Below are positions 50,763-59,353 of a DNA stretch of 64,000 bases, piece by piece. The DNA is taken from positions 3,410,001-3,474,000 of the forward strand of contig NZ_CP158374.1 in assembly GCF_040267705.1 (NCBI RefSeq), read 5' to 3'. Origin of the DNA: Agromyces sp. G08B096 (GTDB taxonomy: Bacteria > Actinomycetota > Actinomycetes > Actinomycetales > Microbacteriaceae). Position 1 is the stretch's first letter; each line of letters opens with the position of its first letter. The notes under the pieces are model-generated. The model was not told the origin of the DNA and made no database searches. It saw only the letters and a list, made by a program, of their open reading frames with translations. The position numbers were made by a program, and so were the translations under genes.

Positions 50763-53723
50763 CTATCTGAGCGCGCCGGCGCGCACGGCGGCCTCGGTGC
50801 GGGTGGCCGCCCCGAGCTTGCGGAGGATCGCGGAGACGTGCACGCTCGCCGTCTTGCCGCTGATGAAGAGCCGCTCGCCGATCTGCTTGTTGCTGAGGCC
50901 CTCGGCGATGAGGTCGAGCACCTGGCGCTCGCGGGCGGTGAGCTCGACGAGCGACGGGTCGGCGGACGCCTCGCCCCCGCCCGTGGGCGGAACGGCCGGC
51001 GCCGGCGAGCCGCCGCCGGCGAGGCCGGCCGCGCGCGCGACGCGCTCCACATGGGATGCCACGAGCCCGACGCCCGTCCGCTCGGCGAGGTCGCCCGCCG
51101 CTCGCAGGCTCGCCCGCGCCGCGACCCGGTCGCCGGCGGCGATCTCGGCCTCGGCGAGGCGGAACCTCGCGTACGGCGCGAGGAAGACGTGGGATTCGGG
51201 CACCTCGGTCGCACGCTCCGCCGCCTGCCAAGCGCGGATGCGCTCGGACGGCTCGGTGAACTCCGTCAGCTCGGCCTCGAAGAACGCGGTCCAGAGCGGG
51301 GTCGTCGGCCACGCGGGAAGCCCGTTCAGGACGGCGCGGAGCCGTTCGGCCTCATGGCGGGCGTCGGCGACCGCCGGCGTCTCGTCGATGCTCGCCTCGG
51401 TGGCCGCGAGCACGCGCGCGCCGACCCAGAGATAGGGCAGCGTGTAGCCGGGCGAGAGCGGCAGCCGCTCCTCGAAGATCGGCGCCACCCGGCGCCACGC
51501 CTCGGCGAGATCGCCCGACTCGAGCGCCAGCTCGGCGGCGACGCGGCCCACGCTCATGCGGGTCTGCAGCTCCAGCTCCATGAGCGGCATCATCAGCGGA
51601 CGCACCGCGGCGAACACGGCGGCGGCCTCCTCGAGCCGGCCGCGCCACAGCAGCGACCAGATGCGGGCGCGGTGCAGGTACACCGTGAACTGCGCGGACG
51701 GATCGAGCGCGAGCGCGCGGTCGATGAGCTCGTCGGCCCGTTCCCACTCGCCGAGCGCGAGCAGCGGGTCGACGGCATTGGAGGCGAGGATGACGCCCGA
51801 GCTGCGCTCGACGCCCTGTTCGCGCGAGCGCTCGAGGCCCTCTTCGGCGAGGCGCACGGCCTGCCGATGTGAGCCGATCAGATAGTGCAGGTCGCTCGCG
51901 TTGACCCAGTAGCGCAGCAGGGCCGACCCGTCGCCCCGGGCGAGCTCCCGCGCCTCCTCGAGTCCGGCGAGCGCCTCTTCGACCTCGCCGCGGATCGCGC
52001 GGCTGATCGACTCGATGTTCTTCGCCACCGACGCCGACCGGGCCGCGCCCACCTGCAGGGCGATCGCGAGGGCCTCGCGGGCGGTCTCGAGCGAGTCGGT
52101 CTTCGCGCCCGACACCATCTGCCGGCCGGCGAGGGTCGTGAGGACCGTGGCGCGCAGGTCGAGCGAGGCGGGATCGTCGCGGTCGCCGAGGTGTTCGAGC
52201 GCCCGCTCGAGCAATTGGGTCGCGCCCGGGCGGCCGAGGTTCGCGAGCACCAGCGCCTGATCGCGCAGCAGTCGCGGCACCTGCGGGTCGTCGCCGGGGC
52301 ACTCCTCGAGCGCGGCCTTCACGAGGGCGAGGGCGCGCTCGCTCTCGCCCGCGTTGCGGAGGTGCGATGCGGTGCGCCCCATGAGCTCGATCTTCCCCAT
52401 GCCCGCCATCCGCTCGGCGCCGGGCACGACCTCCCACAGCGAGATGGCGCGCTCGCCGAGCTGGGCGGCCGTCGCGTACGCGGCCGAGGCGCGGGCCTCG
52501 CGCATCGCCTGGATGGTCGCGGGGAACGCGCGCACGGCGTCGTGCGCGCCGAGCCAGTGGAACGAGATCTCGGCCGCGAGCCGCCTCGTGCCGCTCGCGG
52601 ACATGGCCTCGTACGCCTCGGCGTACCGGGCGTGGAAGCGCCCGCGTTCGCCGGGCAGCAGGTCGGCGACGATCGCCTCCCTGACGAGCGCGTGCCGGAA
52701 CGCGTAGTCGTCGCGGTCGACCGTGAGCACTCCGGCGAGCACCGCTTCGCGGAGCGCGACGTCGAGGTCGTCGGGGTCGCCCTGGTACACCGAGGCGAGC
52801 AGCGTGTGCGACACCCGCACGCCGCCGATGGAGAGGAGCCGGAGCACGTGCTGGGCCCGCTCGGGGAGGCGTTCGTAGCGGACCAGGAGCAGGTCGCGGA
52901 GGGTGTCGGGCAAGGCCGTGTCGTCGCGGCATCCGTCGATGCCGATGAGCTCCTCGACGAAGAACGGCACGCCCTCGCTGCGTCGGTAGACGCTGTCGAT
53001 GGTGGCGTCGGTGGGCGTGTCGGAGATGAGCATCCGGGCCATCTTGCGCACCTGGGCGCGGGTGAGGCGGGAGAGCTCGCGCCGCTGCACCCAGCGGTCG
53101 CGCTCGATCTCGGTGAGGAATCCGCGGACGGGGTGGCCGCGACCGATGTCTTCGGTGCGGTAGGTCAGGACGATGAGGACGCGGCTCGAGGTGAGCGCGC
53201 GCATGAGGAAGCGGAGCAGCGCGAGCGAGGCGACGTCGATCCAGTGGAGGTCTTCGATGGCCAGCACCGTGGGCCGGTCGCGGGAGACGGTCTCGAGCAG
53301 CACGGCGATGGCCTCGTGCAGCTGCCCGGCCGCGGCGGCGCCGCCGGCCTGCGCGGACGCGGGCGCGGCGTCGGCATCGGCCAGTTCGGGGAGGAGGGCG
53401 ATGAGCGCGGGTCGCCCGGGGCCGACCGCATCGAGCACCGCCTCGGCGCCGATCTCGGCCACGAGCGTGCGGAGCGCAGCCTTGACGGGCGCGTAGGGTG
53501 CGGCGACATCGCCGAGGTCGACGCTCTGCCCGAAGAGGAGGCGGACGTCGGGCCCGAGACGGCCGATGAACTCGCGGAACAGCCGGGTCTTGCCGATGCC
53601 GGCCTCTCCGCCGAGCACGACGGTGCGCGGCGCGCCCTGTCGCGCCTCCTCGAGCAAGCCTTCGAGCCACGCGAGGTCGGCCTGCCGACCCACCATCGCG
53701 GGACTCGACACCGACGTCGTCAC
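50763..53723 (-). CDS. Large LuxR-family regulator with AAA/NTPase domain (LAL/MalT-like)
   Basis: A 986-residue regulator. The N-terminal P-loop is 'VVLGGEAGIGKTRLF' (Lys45) with Walker B 'VLAIEDLHWIDVASLALLRF' near 150. A long helical TPR-like region follows. The C-terminal LuxR HTH is 'LTARERQVLDLIAEGLSNKQ' followed by 'SGKTASVHVSAILRKL'. LAL regulators activate transcription when ligand and ATP are bound. I chose GTG 53723: on the minus strand CACGAT lies exactly 6 bases upstream, matching other leaderless starts, and the longer frame (from 53885) adds a low-complexity Thr/Ala stretch. Glutathione peroxidase starts 58 bases downstream and may be a target. Confidence 0.93.
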   Translation of the reverse strand: MTTSVSSPAMVGRQADLAWLEGLLEEARQGAPRTVVLGGEAGIGKTRLFREFIGRLGPDVRLLFGQSVDLGDVAAPYAPVKAALRTLVAEIGAEAVLDAVGPGRPALIALLPELADADAAPASAQAGGAAAAGQLHEAIAVLLETVSRDRPTVLAIEDLHWIDVASLALLRFLMRALTSSRVLIVLTYRTEDIGRGHPVRGFLTEIERDRWVQRRELSRLTRAQVRKMARMLISDTPTDATIDSVYRRSEGVPFFVEELIGIDGCRDDTALPDTLRDLLLVRYERLPERAQHVLRLLSIGGVRVSHTLLASVYQGDPDDLDVALREAVLAGVLTVDRDDYAFRHALVREAIVADLLPGERGRFHARYAEAYEAMSASGTRRLAAEISFHWLGAHDAVRAFPATIQAMREARASAAYATAAQLGERAISLWEVVPGAERMAGMGKIELMGRTASHLRNAGESERALALVKAALEECPGDDPQVPRLLRDQALVLANLGRPGATQLLERALEHLGDRDDPASLDLRATVLTTLAGRQMVSGAKTDSLETAREALAIALQVGAARSASVAKNIESISRAIRGEVEEALAGLEEARELARGDGSALLRYWVNASDLHYLIGSHRQAVRLAEEGLERSREQGVERSSGVILASNAVDPLLALGEWERADELIDRALALDPSAQFTVYLHRARIWSLLWRGRLEEAAAVFAAVRPLMMPLMELELQTRMSVGRVAAELALESGDLAEAWRRVAPIFEERLPLSPGYTLPYLWVGARVLAATEASIDETPAVADARHEAERLRAVLNGLPAWPTTPLWTAFFEAELTEFTEPSERIRAWQAAERATEVPESHVFLAPYARFRLAEAEIAAGDRVAARASLRAAGDLAERTGVGLVASHVERVARAAGLAGGGSPAPAVPPTGGGEASADPSLVELTARERQVLDLIAEGLSNKQIGERLFISGKTASVHVSAILRKLGAATRTEAAVRAGALR

Positions 53724-53881
53724 CCAGTCATCGTGCCACGACCCGCCGACGTCCGCCGACGTGGCGGGCGCGGTTCCGCTCTCAGGAGAACGCTCCGTCT
53801 GCGCCCCGTCGGGCGTGCCGGTGGCCGACGCCGTCATGGTCGCCGTCGCCGGGACGGTGAGCGAGCCGGTCCCCTGCCCGC

Positions 53882-54067
53882 TCACCGAAGGGCGAGGCGG
53901 GGAAGGCGGTGCGCACGGCGGTGACGCCGTGCGGTCGCCGGGGCGGGCGCGGCGTCATCCGCGCCCGCCTGATCGTCGACGCTGCGACGCAGGCCGATCT
54001 CGCGCTCCGCGCGGAGCACGTTCGCCTCGTGCAGGTGCATCGTGACGAGTTCTGCCGAGTACTGCAT
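53882..54067 (-). CDS. Small protein, 61 residues, unknown function
   Basis: Begins 'MQYSAELVTMHLHEANVLRA' and ends in an Arg-rich tail ('ARRHRRAHRLPRLALR'). A helical N-terminal half with regular Leu/Met spacing is followed by an Ala/Asp linker and a basic tail that could bind nucleic acid or membrane. The ATG has GGAGGAATC directly upstream, a strong ribosome-binding site, which is the main support for it being real. It lies between the 38-residue membrane peptide gene and the LuxR regulator on the same strand. Confidence 0.65.
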   Translation of the reverse strand: MQYSAELVTMHLHEANVLRAEREIGLRRSVDDQAGADDAAPAPATARRHRRAHRLPRLALR

Positions 54068-54128
54068 GATTCCTCCAGTGGTCTCCGGGATGTCTCCAGC
54101 GTGCTCGCTAAGGCACCCCCGCCCCATC

Positions 54129-54189
54129 GGGCGATCGCCCTATTTCGGTGCGGCGGGGCGCGGCCGCGGTCCGACCGGCTTAAGCCGGT
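54129..54189. other. Two perfect palindromes between the small-protein genes
   Basis: GGGCGATCGCCC (54129-54140, 12 bp) and ACCGGCTTAAGCCGGT (54174-54189, 16 bp) lie in the 182-base gap between the 38-residue and 61-residue genes. They may be operators for the 61-residue gene promoter, or hairpins ending the upstream unit. Confidence 0.55.
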
Positions 54190-54249
54190 GCGGGGTGGGA
54201 GCCGTCCGCGGAGCCGGGAGGATGCGGGCATCCGGCCGGTCTCCCCGGC

Positions 54250-54366
54250 TCAGGCGGTCCGGGCGGGCAGGCGGCGGTAGCCGTCGCGGTGCAGCTGCAC
54301 CAGTGACGCGCCGATCGCCGACGCGGCCAGCGCGCCGAGCGCCAGTACCAATACGGTCGCGAACAT
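54250..54366 (-). CDS. Small single-pass membrane peptide, 38 residues
   Basis: Begins 'MFATVLVLALGALAASAIGA', one hydrophobic helix, followed by a short polar tail 'SLVQLHRDGYRRLPARTA' with several Arg that would sit in the cytoplasm. AGGAGG ends about 6 bases before the ATG at 54366, an excellent ribosome-binding site. It starts 27 bases after the PNPOx-family gene and is probably co-transcribed with it. No function can be assigned; such peptides often bind or stabilise membrane proteins. Confidence 0.72.
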   Translation of the reverse strand: MFATVLVLALGALAASAIGASLVQLHRDGYRRLPARTA

Positions 54367-54393
54367 CGCGCACCTCCTCTCTCAGGTCAGGCT

Positions 54394-55065
54394 TCAGGAC
54401 GGCGCGCCGGTCGTCGCCAGCGCGACCACCGATTCCGGGACGGGCACACCCGCAGGGGTGAGCACCGAAGCGACGGGCTCGCCCCAGGTGCGGGCGAGCG
54501 GCACGACGCCGGCCCAGCTGGAGTGGTCTTCGCCGTCGTCGGGCGACTCCGACGGACCGCCGGCGCGCGCTTTCATGACGACGTCGTCGAGCGCGAGCCG
54601 GAGCACCCGCGTGGCGGCGAGCTCCTTGCGCGTGCTCGCGCGCACCTCCCGGGCACGGCCGGGCAGCAGGCGCTCGGTGAGCAGGTCGAGGGCGGATGCC
54701 TCGTCCTCGACGGCCTCGAGCACGCCGTAGACGATCGCGCTGCGGTAGTTCATCGAGTGGTCGTAGAGCGAGCGGGCGACGACCAGGCCGTCGAGGCTGG
54801 TCACGGCGAAGGCGACGGGGGTGCGCTCCGCGGCGGCCCGGAGGGCGAACCCGCCTCCGGTGGAGCCGTGCAGCAGCAGGTGGTCGCCGGCGCGGGCGTA
54901 GGCCATGGGCACCACGATGGGTCCGCCGTAGTGGGTGGCGGCGAGGTGGCCGACGAGCTCGGCGTCGAGCAGCGCATGCAGCGCGGCCTGGTCGGTCACC
55001 TGGCGTTCGGGCATCCGTCGGATGCGGCGGTCGGGGGCGGGGGCGGAGAGGTCGGTGCTGGTCAC
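54394..55065 (-). CDS. Pyridoxamine 5'-phosphate oxidase-family (FMN-binding split barrel) protein
   Basis: A 223-residue protein of the FMN-binding PNPOx/nitroimidazole-resistance (NimA-like) group. The first half holds 'LDAELVGHLAATHYGGPIVV' and 'MAYARAGDHLLLHGSTGGGF', the flavin-barrel core, followed by 'YDHSMNYRSAIVYGVLEAVE'. These proteins bind FMN or F420 and reduce small compounds or act on B6 vitamers. GTG 55065 lies 6 bases after GAGACT on the minus strand (leaderless). It is divergent from a MocR regulator with a shared dyad at 55086-55108, so the regulator probably controls it; a link to PLP metabolism is likely but not shown. Confidence 0.88.
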   Translation of the reverse strand: MTSTDLSAPAPDRRIRRMPERQVTDQAALHALLDAELVGHLAATHYGGPIVVPMAYARAGDHLLLHGSTGGGFALRAAAERTPVAFAVTSLDGLVVARSLYDHSMNYRSAIVYGVLEAVEDEASALDLLTERLLPGRAREVRASTRKELAATRVLRLALDDVVMKARAGGPSESPDDGEDHSSWAGVVPLARTWGEPVASVLTPAGVPVPESVVALATTGAPS

Positions 55066-55085
55066 GGCTCCAGTCTCTGGCGCAT

Positions 55086-55108
55086 ACTGGACCGGTCGGC
55101 AGTCCAGT
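55086..55108. promoter_or_regulatory. Probable MocR operator between the PNPOx-family gene and mocR
   Basis: ACTGGAC (55086-55092) and GTCCAGT (55102-55108) form an inverted repeat with a 9-base spacer; an extra CCAGT half-site lies near 55128. The dyad covers the divergent promoters, fitting autorepression by the MocR protein and control of the PNPOx-family gene. Confidence 0.65.
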
Positions 55109-55141
55109 CGACGACGGAACAACCAGACCAGTGAGGTGCCG

Positions 55142-56647
55142 ATGGATGGCCCGCTGCTCGTCGTCGACCGCGACCGGACCACGCCGATCGGCGTGCAGCT
55201 CGTCGAGGGGCTGCGGCGGGGCATCCTCTCGGGCGCGCTCCGCGCCGGCGATCCGATGCCGTCGACGCGCGCACTCGCGGCCGAGCTGGGCGTCGCGCGG
55301 AGCTCGGTCGTGCAGGCGTACGACCGCCTCGCCGGCGAGGGCTACCTCGAGTCGCGGCAGGGTGCGCCCACGCGCGTGGCCGCGCTGGAGCGCCCGGCCG
55401 GCAGTGGATTCGCGCCGTCCGCCGACCGCGCGGACGAAGGGGCACCGGTGCCGGATGCGTCGGCACCGGCCCTCGCCCTCATCGACCTCTCCCCGGGCAT
55501 CCCGTCGACGGCGCGCATCGACGAGCGCGCGTGGCGGGCGGCGTGGCGCCGCGCGGCCGCCGTGCCCGTGTCGTCGTGGTCGCCGCCGGCGTTCGGCCTG
55601 CCTGAGCTCCGCGCCGCGATCGCCGACCACCTGCGGCTCGCCCGCGGCGTGCGGTGCTCGGCCGACGACGTCGTCGTGACCGCGGGTACCGCGGATGCGC
55701 TCGCGCTGCTCGCGGTCGCCCTGCGCGCCGTCCGCGGCGAGCGCCCGCGGGTCGTCGTCGAGGATCCGGGGTACCCGTCGGCGCGCCGCACGCTCGCTCG
55801 ACGGGGCGTGCACCTCCGGCCCGTCGCCGTCGGGCCGGACGGCCTCGACCTCGCGGCGCTCGACCGCGTCCGCGGTCCCGTGGACGCGGTCATGGTGACC
55901 CCGAGCCACCAGTACCCGCTCGGAGGCCGGCTGCCCGTGGCCGACCGGCTCGCCCTGCTCGACTGGGCCGGTCGGCGGGACGCGCTGGTCATCGAGGACG
56001 ACTACGACAGCGAGTTCCGGCACACGGGGGCGCCGCTGCCGGCGCTCGCCTCGCTCGACGAGGAGGGGCGTGTAGTGCTCGTCGGCAGCTTCTCCAAAGT
56101 GCTGACGCCGTGGGTGCGGTTCGGCTACCTCGTGCTGCCGCCCGAGACCAGCGACCCGGCGCTTCGCGACGCCGTGACGGCGATCCGCGCCGACGAGCAC
56201 GGGCCGGTGGCCGGGCCGGTGCAGCACGCCATGGCCGACCTCCTCGCGTCCGGCGCCCTCCGCCGCCATATTGCGGCCACCCGGCGCGAGTACGGACACC
56301 GGCGCCGGCTGGTGCTCGACGCCCTGGGGGGCCTCGAATCGCCGGCGCGGGGCATCCGGCTCACCGCGCTCGACGGCGGACTGCACGCGGTACTCGAGCT
56401 GCCCGACGAGGCCGCCACGGACGCCGTCGTCGAGCGGCTCGCGCGGGAGGGGGTGGTCGTCGCACCGCTGTCCCTCTACTCGGCCGCCGCGGATGTCCCG
56501 CCGGCGGCCGGCTGCGAGCGCTCCGGCTCGGCCGGGAACGCGCACGCCGGCCTCGTCATCGGCTACGCCGGCGTCGGTGACACGGCGCTCGCGGACGCGC
56601 TCGCCCGCATCCGGCGGGCGGTGCAGCAGCAGTGCGGCGACCGGTGA
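55142..56647 (+). CDS. MocR-type regulator (GntR wHTH fused to class I aminotransferase domain), PdxR-like
   Basis: A 501-residue fusion. The GntR winged helix is 'PSTRALAAELGVARSSVVQA' in the first 75 residues. The aminotransferase-fold domain has 'VVVTAGTADALALLAVALRA', 'VEDPGYPSARRTL', 'DAVMVTPSHQYPLGGRLP', 'VIEDDYDSEFRH' and the PLP lysine in 'GSFSKVLTPWVRFGYLVLP' near 318. MocR proteins sense PLP or amino acids; PdxR members regulate vitamin B6 synthesis. Here no pdxST is adjacent, but a PNPOx-family gene is divergent. ATG 55142 has GAGG 5 bases upstream. Confidence 0.93.
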   Translation: MDGPLLVVDRDRTTPIGVQLVEGLRRGILSGALRAGDPMPSTRALAAELGVARSSVVQAYDRLAGEGYLESRQGAPTRVAALERPAGSGFAPSADRADEGAPVPDASAPALALIDLSPGIPSTARIDERAWRAAWRRAAAVPVSSWSPPAFGLPELRAAIADHLRLARGVRCSADDVVVTAGTADALALLAVALRAVRGERPRVVVEDPGYPSARRTLARRGVHLRPVAVGPDGLDLAALDRVRGPVDAVMVTPSHQYPLGGRLPVADRLALLDWAGRRDALVIEDDYDSEFRHTGAPLPALASLDEEGRVVLVGSFSKVLTPWVRFGYLVLPPETSDPALRDAVTAIRADEHGPVAGPVQHAMADLLASGALRRHIAATRREYGHRRRLVLDALGGLESPARGIRLTALDGGLHAVLELPDEAATDAVVERLAREGVVVAPLSLYSAAADVPPAAGCERSGSAGNAHAGLVIGYAGVGDTALADALARIRRAVQQQCGDR

Positions 56648-56748
56648 ACGCCCTGGCGCACCGCTCCCTCCACAGGCCCCGCCGCGCATGGACGTGCGGG
56701 GGGCCCGCTGCATAGGCTGACCCGGACGGCAGGGCGACGGGAGGCCAC

Positions 56749-57237
56749 GTGGAACGAGCGGGATCGCGACGAGGCATCCGCACGACGGCGATCGGCACGC
56801 TGGCACTCTCGGCCGCGCTCGCCCTCGCCTCGTGCGCCCCGGCGGCCGAAGAACCCGCGGCGACCGTCGTCGTCACCGTGACGGCCACGCCGACCCCCAC
56901 GCCGACCCCGACGCCCACGCCGACTCCCCCGCCCGCCGCCGAACCCGCTCCCGCCCCGGCCCCGGTGCCGAACGCCCCCGCCCCCGTGTACGAGCCGGGC
57001 CCGGCGTACGACAACGGGCCCATCCCCGGCGCGATGGCCACGCCCCAGACCGACGCGTCGGGCATGCCGATCCTCTACGTCGTCGTGGAGGGCGACAGCT
57101 TCTTCGACATCGCGCAGCGGTTCGACCTGCCGCAGCAGCAACTCCTGCGGATGAACCCGCAGATCCACGACTTCGGCGAGACGGTGTACATCGGCGACCG
57201 CATCAACCTCGACTGGACCAAGACGGGCGTCGACTGA
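56749..57237 (+). CDS. LysM-domain lipoprotein
   Basis: A 162-residue lipoprotein. The signal peptide ends in lipobox 'LASC' (Cys29). It is followed by a spacer with a run of Thr-Pro pairs and Ala-Pro repeats (wall-spanning linker) and a C-terminal LysM domain 'LYVVVEGDSFFDIAQRFDLP' to 'VYIGDRINLDW', which binds peptidoglycan. It would be anchored in the membrane and reach into the wall. GTG 56749 follows GGGAGG. Its stop overlaps the next gene by 1 base, so the three genes to 58027 form one operon. Confidence 0.9.
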   Translation: MERAGSRRGIRTTAIGTLALSAALALASCAPAAEEPAATVVVTVTATPTPTPTPTPTPTPPPAAEPAPAPAPVPNAPAPVYEPGPAYDNGPIPGAMATPQTDASGMPILYVVVEGDSFFDIAQRFDLPQQQLLRMNPQIHDFGETVYIGDRINLDWTKTGVD

Positions 57238-57632
57238 TGGAGGTCGTCCTCGAGCCGTGGAACCCGTGGCCGCTGGTGTTCCCGCTGCTCGTGCTCGTCG
57301 CCGGCGCCGTCCTCGCGATCGCCGGGCGCGAGACCCGCTGGATGCGCGATGTCGGCTACGTCCTCGTCGTCCTCGGGCCGCTCTCGGCGTTCGGCCTGCT
57401 CGGCTTCCTCTCCGGCACCTGGGACCAGGGCCAGCGCCGCGACGCGCTCGTCGAGCTCGGCTACGAGCAGCCCACGTTCTCGGGCGGCGAGGGCATCGTG
57501 GGCGGCTCCCCCGGCGCGATCGACTTCCGAGCCGAGCGCGACGGCGAGATCGTCGAGGGCCAGCTCGTGCCGCTCGGCGGCGACCGGTGGCGCGTCGACG
57601 AGGGCGCGGCGCCGACGGGCGGCGACCGATGA
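57237..57632 (+). CDS. Small membrane protein, tandem paralog 1
   Basis: A 131-residue protein with two N-terminal membrane segments ('LVFPLLVLVAGAVLAIAG' and 'VLVVLGPLSAFGLLGFL') and a roughly 75-residue tail ending 'LVPLGGDRWRVDEGA'. The opening 'LEPWNPWPLVFP' is repeated almost exactly in the next gene, and the tails share 'RDALVELGYEQPTF' versus 'VDALREAGYDQATF' and 'GGDRWxxxE'. ATG overlaps the LysM gene stop (TGATG). Function unknown; likely works with the LysM lipoprotein at the envelope. Confidence 0.85.
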   Translation: MEVVLEPWNPWPLVFPLLVLVAGAVLAIAGRETRWMRDVGYVLVVLGPLSAFGLLGFLSGTWDQGQRRDALVELGYEQPTFSGGEGIVGGSPGAIDFRAERDGEIVEGQLVPLGGDRWRVDEGAAPTGGDR

Positions 57633-58027
57633 TGACCGAGGTCGTCACCATCGAGCCGTGGAACCCGTGGCCGCTCGTCTTCCCCGTGGCGGTGCTCGCC
57701 TTCGGCGTGTTCGCCTCGATCGTCGGCGCCAGGCGGCGCTCGAAGCCGCTCCGGGAGGCCGGCTACACGGGCGTGCTCCTCGGCGGGCTGGCGCTCGTCG
57801 CGATGCAGTTCGCCCTGGCCGGCATGTGGGACTCCGGCGCCCGCGTCGACGCACTGCGGGAGGCCGGGTACGACCAGGCGACCTTCGGCGGGCACCTCGC
57901 CCTCGTCGGCGACGGGCTGCCGCCGATCGCGTTCCAGGCCGACCGCGACGGCGAGCGCGTGCGCGGCACGCTGCACCACCTCGGCGGTGATCGCTGGGAG
58001 ATCCACGAGGTGGGCGGGCCGGACTGA
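57629..58027 (+). CDS. Small membrane protein, tandem paralog 2
   Basis: A 132-residue paralog of the preceding gene: 'IEPWNPWPLVFPVAVLAFGV' opening, a second membrane segment 'GVLLGGLALVAMQFALAG', and a soluble tail with 'VDALREAGYDQATFGGHLAL' and 'LGGDRWEIHEVG'. It starts with ATGATG overlapping the upstream stop by 4 bases, so it is translationally coupled. The pair may form a heterodimer. Convergent with efeB, with a shared hairpin between. Confidence 0.85.
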   Translation: MMTEVVTIEPWNPWPLVFPVAVLAFGVFASIVGARRRSKPLREAGYTGVLLGGLALVAMQFALAGMWDSGARVDALREAGYDQATFGGHLALVGDGLPPIAFQADRDGERVRGTLHHLGGDRWEIHEVGGPD

Positions 58028-58051
58028 CCCGCGCTCCCTCGGGTCTCAGTC
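58022..58051. terminator. Imperfect bidirectional hairpin between convergent genes
   Basis: GACTGACCCG (58022-58031) pairs with CGGG (58040-58043) and TCAGTC (58046-58051), leaving a 2-base bulge and an 8-base loop. It spans both stop codons of the paralog 2 and efeB genes, so the same bases encode two stops and a hairpin. Confidence 0.5.
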
Positions 58052-59353
58052 GAAGAGCGCCTGGCCCACGAACTCGCCCTCGCTCGCTCCGGGCGGGACG
58101 GCGAAGATCGCCGAACCCACGTGCTTCAGGTACTCGTTCAGCCCATCGGCGGCGAGGCTCGTCTGCACATCGATGAACTGCTGCGGCGACCGCTGGAAGG
58201 AGAGGAAGAACAGCCCCGCGTCGAGCCGGCCGAGCTCGTCGTTGCCGTCGACGAAGTTGTACCCGCGGCGCAGCATGCGTGCGCCGCCGTTGACGGAGTG
58301 GTGCGCGAGCCGCACGTGCGCCGTCGGCGCGATCAGCGGCGCGCCGGTCGCGCCCTCGACCGCGAAGTCGGGTTCGCTGAACTCCGTGCCGCCCGAGAGC
58401 GGCGCGCCCTCGCCCTTGGAGCGGCCCACGAGCGCCTCCTGCTCGCCGAGCTGCACCCGGTCCCAGTTCTCGATCACCATGCGGATCTTGCGGGCGACGA
58501 GGTACGTGCCGCCGGCCAGCCAGGCGGGCCCGTCGGATGCCGCGACCCAGACGTGCTCGTCGAGCAGGTCGCCGTCCTCGGCCTTCAGGTTCGCGGTGCC
58601 GTCTTTGAAGCCGAAGAGGTTGCGCGGCGTCTGCTGCGCGCGCGACGTCGAGGAGGTGCGGCCGAAGCCCAGCTGCGACCAGCGCAGGCTCGCCCGGCCG
58701 AAGGCGATGCGGCTGAGGTTGCGGATGGCGTGCACGGCGACCTGGGGGTCGCCGGCGCAGGCCTGCACGGCGAGGTCGCCTCCGGTCCACTCGGGCTTCA
58801 GCGCGTCGCCCTGGAAGCGCGGCAGCGCCGCGAGGTCTGCCGGCCGCTGGGCGGCGAGCCCGAACCGGTCGCCGCCGTCCTCGCCCTCCCCGCCCTGGAA
58901 GAGGCCGGGGCCGAAGCCGAACGTGATCGTCAGCCCGCTCGCCGGCAGGCCGAGCGCCTCACCGGTGTCGGCCGGCGGCGCGTAGTCGGAGCCGCCGACC
59001 GCCCCGCCCTCTTCGACCTCGAGCCCCTGGGTGAGCCGGGCCGCCGCCGCGGTCCAGTCCTGCAGGAGGCGGATGAGCCCGTCGCGGTCGAGCGTGCTCG
59101 ACACGTCGAACGCCGCGAAGTGCAGGCGGTCCTGCGCGGGCGTCACGATGCCGGCCTGGTGGCCGCCGTAGAAGGCGAACGGGGATGCCCCGGCCCCGCC
59201 GGTCGCCGTGGCGGCGCCCGTGACCGCCGAGGCGACGGCGGATCCGACGGCGGCGCCGCCGACGGCGCCGACCGCGACACCCGCGGCGCCCGCACCCGCG
59301 AGGCCCAGCAGCTGCCGGCGGCTCACGCCGCGCGAGGCATCCGTCTCGGTCAT
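58046..59353 (-). CDS. efeB: Tat-exported dye-decolorizing peroxidase EfeB
   Basis: A 435-residue haem peroxidase of the ferrous iron uptake system. The twin-arginine signal 'VSRRQLLGLAGAGAAGVAVG' lies at about 10-29. DyP motifs: 'FGFKDGTANL' (distal Asp of GxxDG) and the proximal His in 'PTAHVRLAHHS'; 'YNFVDGNDELGRLDAGLFFL' follows. EfeB acts outside the membrane, oxidising Fe2+ or extracting iron from haem. The start overlaps the efeO stop by 1 base. The operon carries a DtxR/IdeR box at 61529-61547, so it is iron-repressed. Confidence 0.95.
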   Translation of the reverse strand: MTETDASRGVSRRQLLGLAGAGAAGVAVGAVGGAAVGSAVASAVTGAATATGGAGASPFAFYGGHQAGIVTPAQDRLHFAAFDVSSTLDRDGLIRLLQDWTAAAARLTQGLEVEEGGAVGGSDYAPPADTGEALGLPASGLTITFGFGPGLFQGGEGEDGGDRFGLAAQRPADLAALPRFQGDALKPEWTGGDLAVQACAGDPQVAVHAIRNLSRIAFGRASLRWSQLGFGRTSSTSRAQQTPRNLFGFKDGTANLKAEDGDLLDEHVWVAASDGPAWLAGGTYLVARKIRMVIENWDRVQLGEQEALVGRSKGEGAPLSGGTEFSEPDFAVEGATGAPLIAPTAHVRLAHHSVNGGARMLRRGYNFVDGNDELGRLDAGLFFLSFQRSPQQFIDVQTSLAADGLNEYLKHVGSAIFAVPPGASEGEFVGQALFD

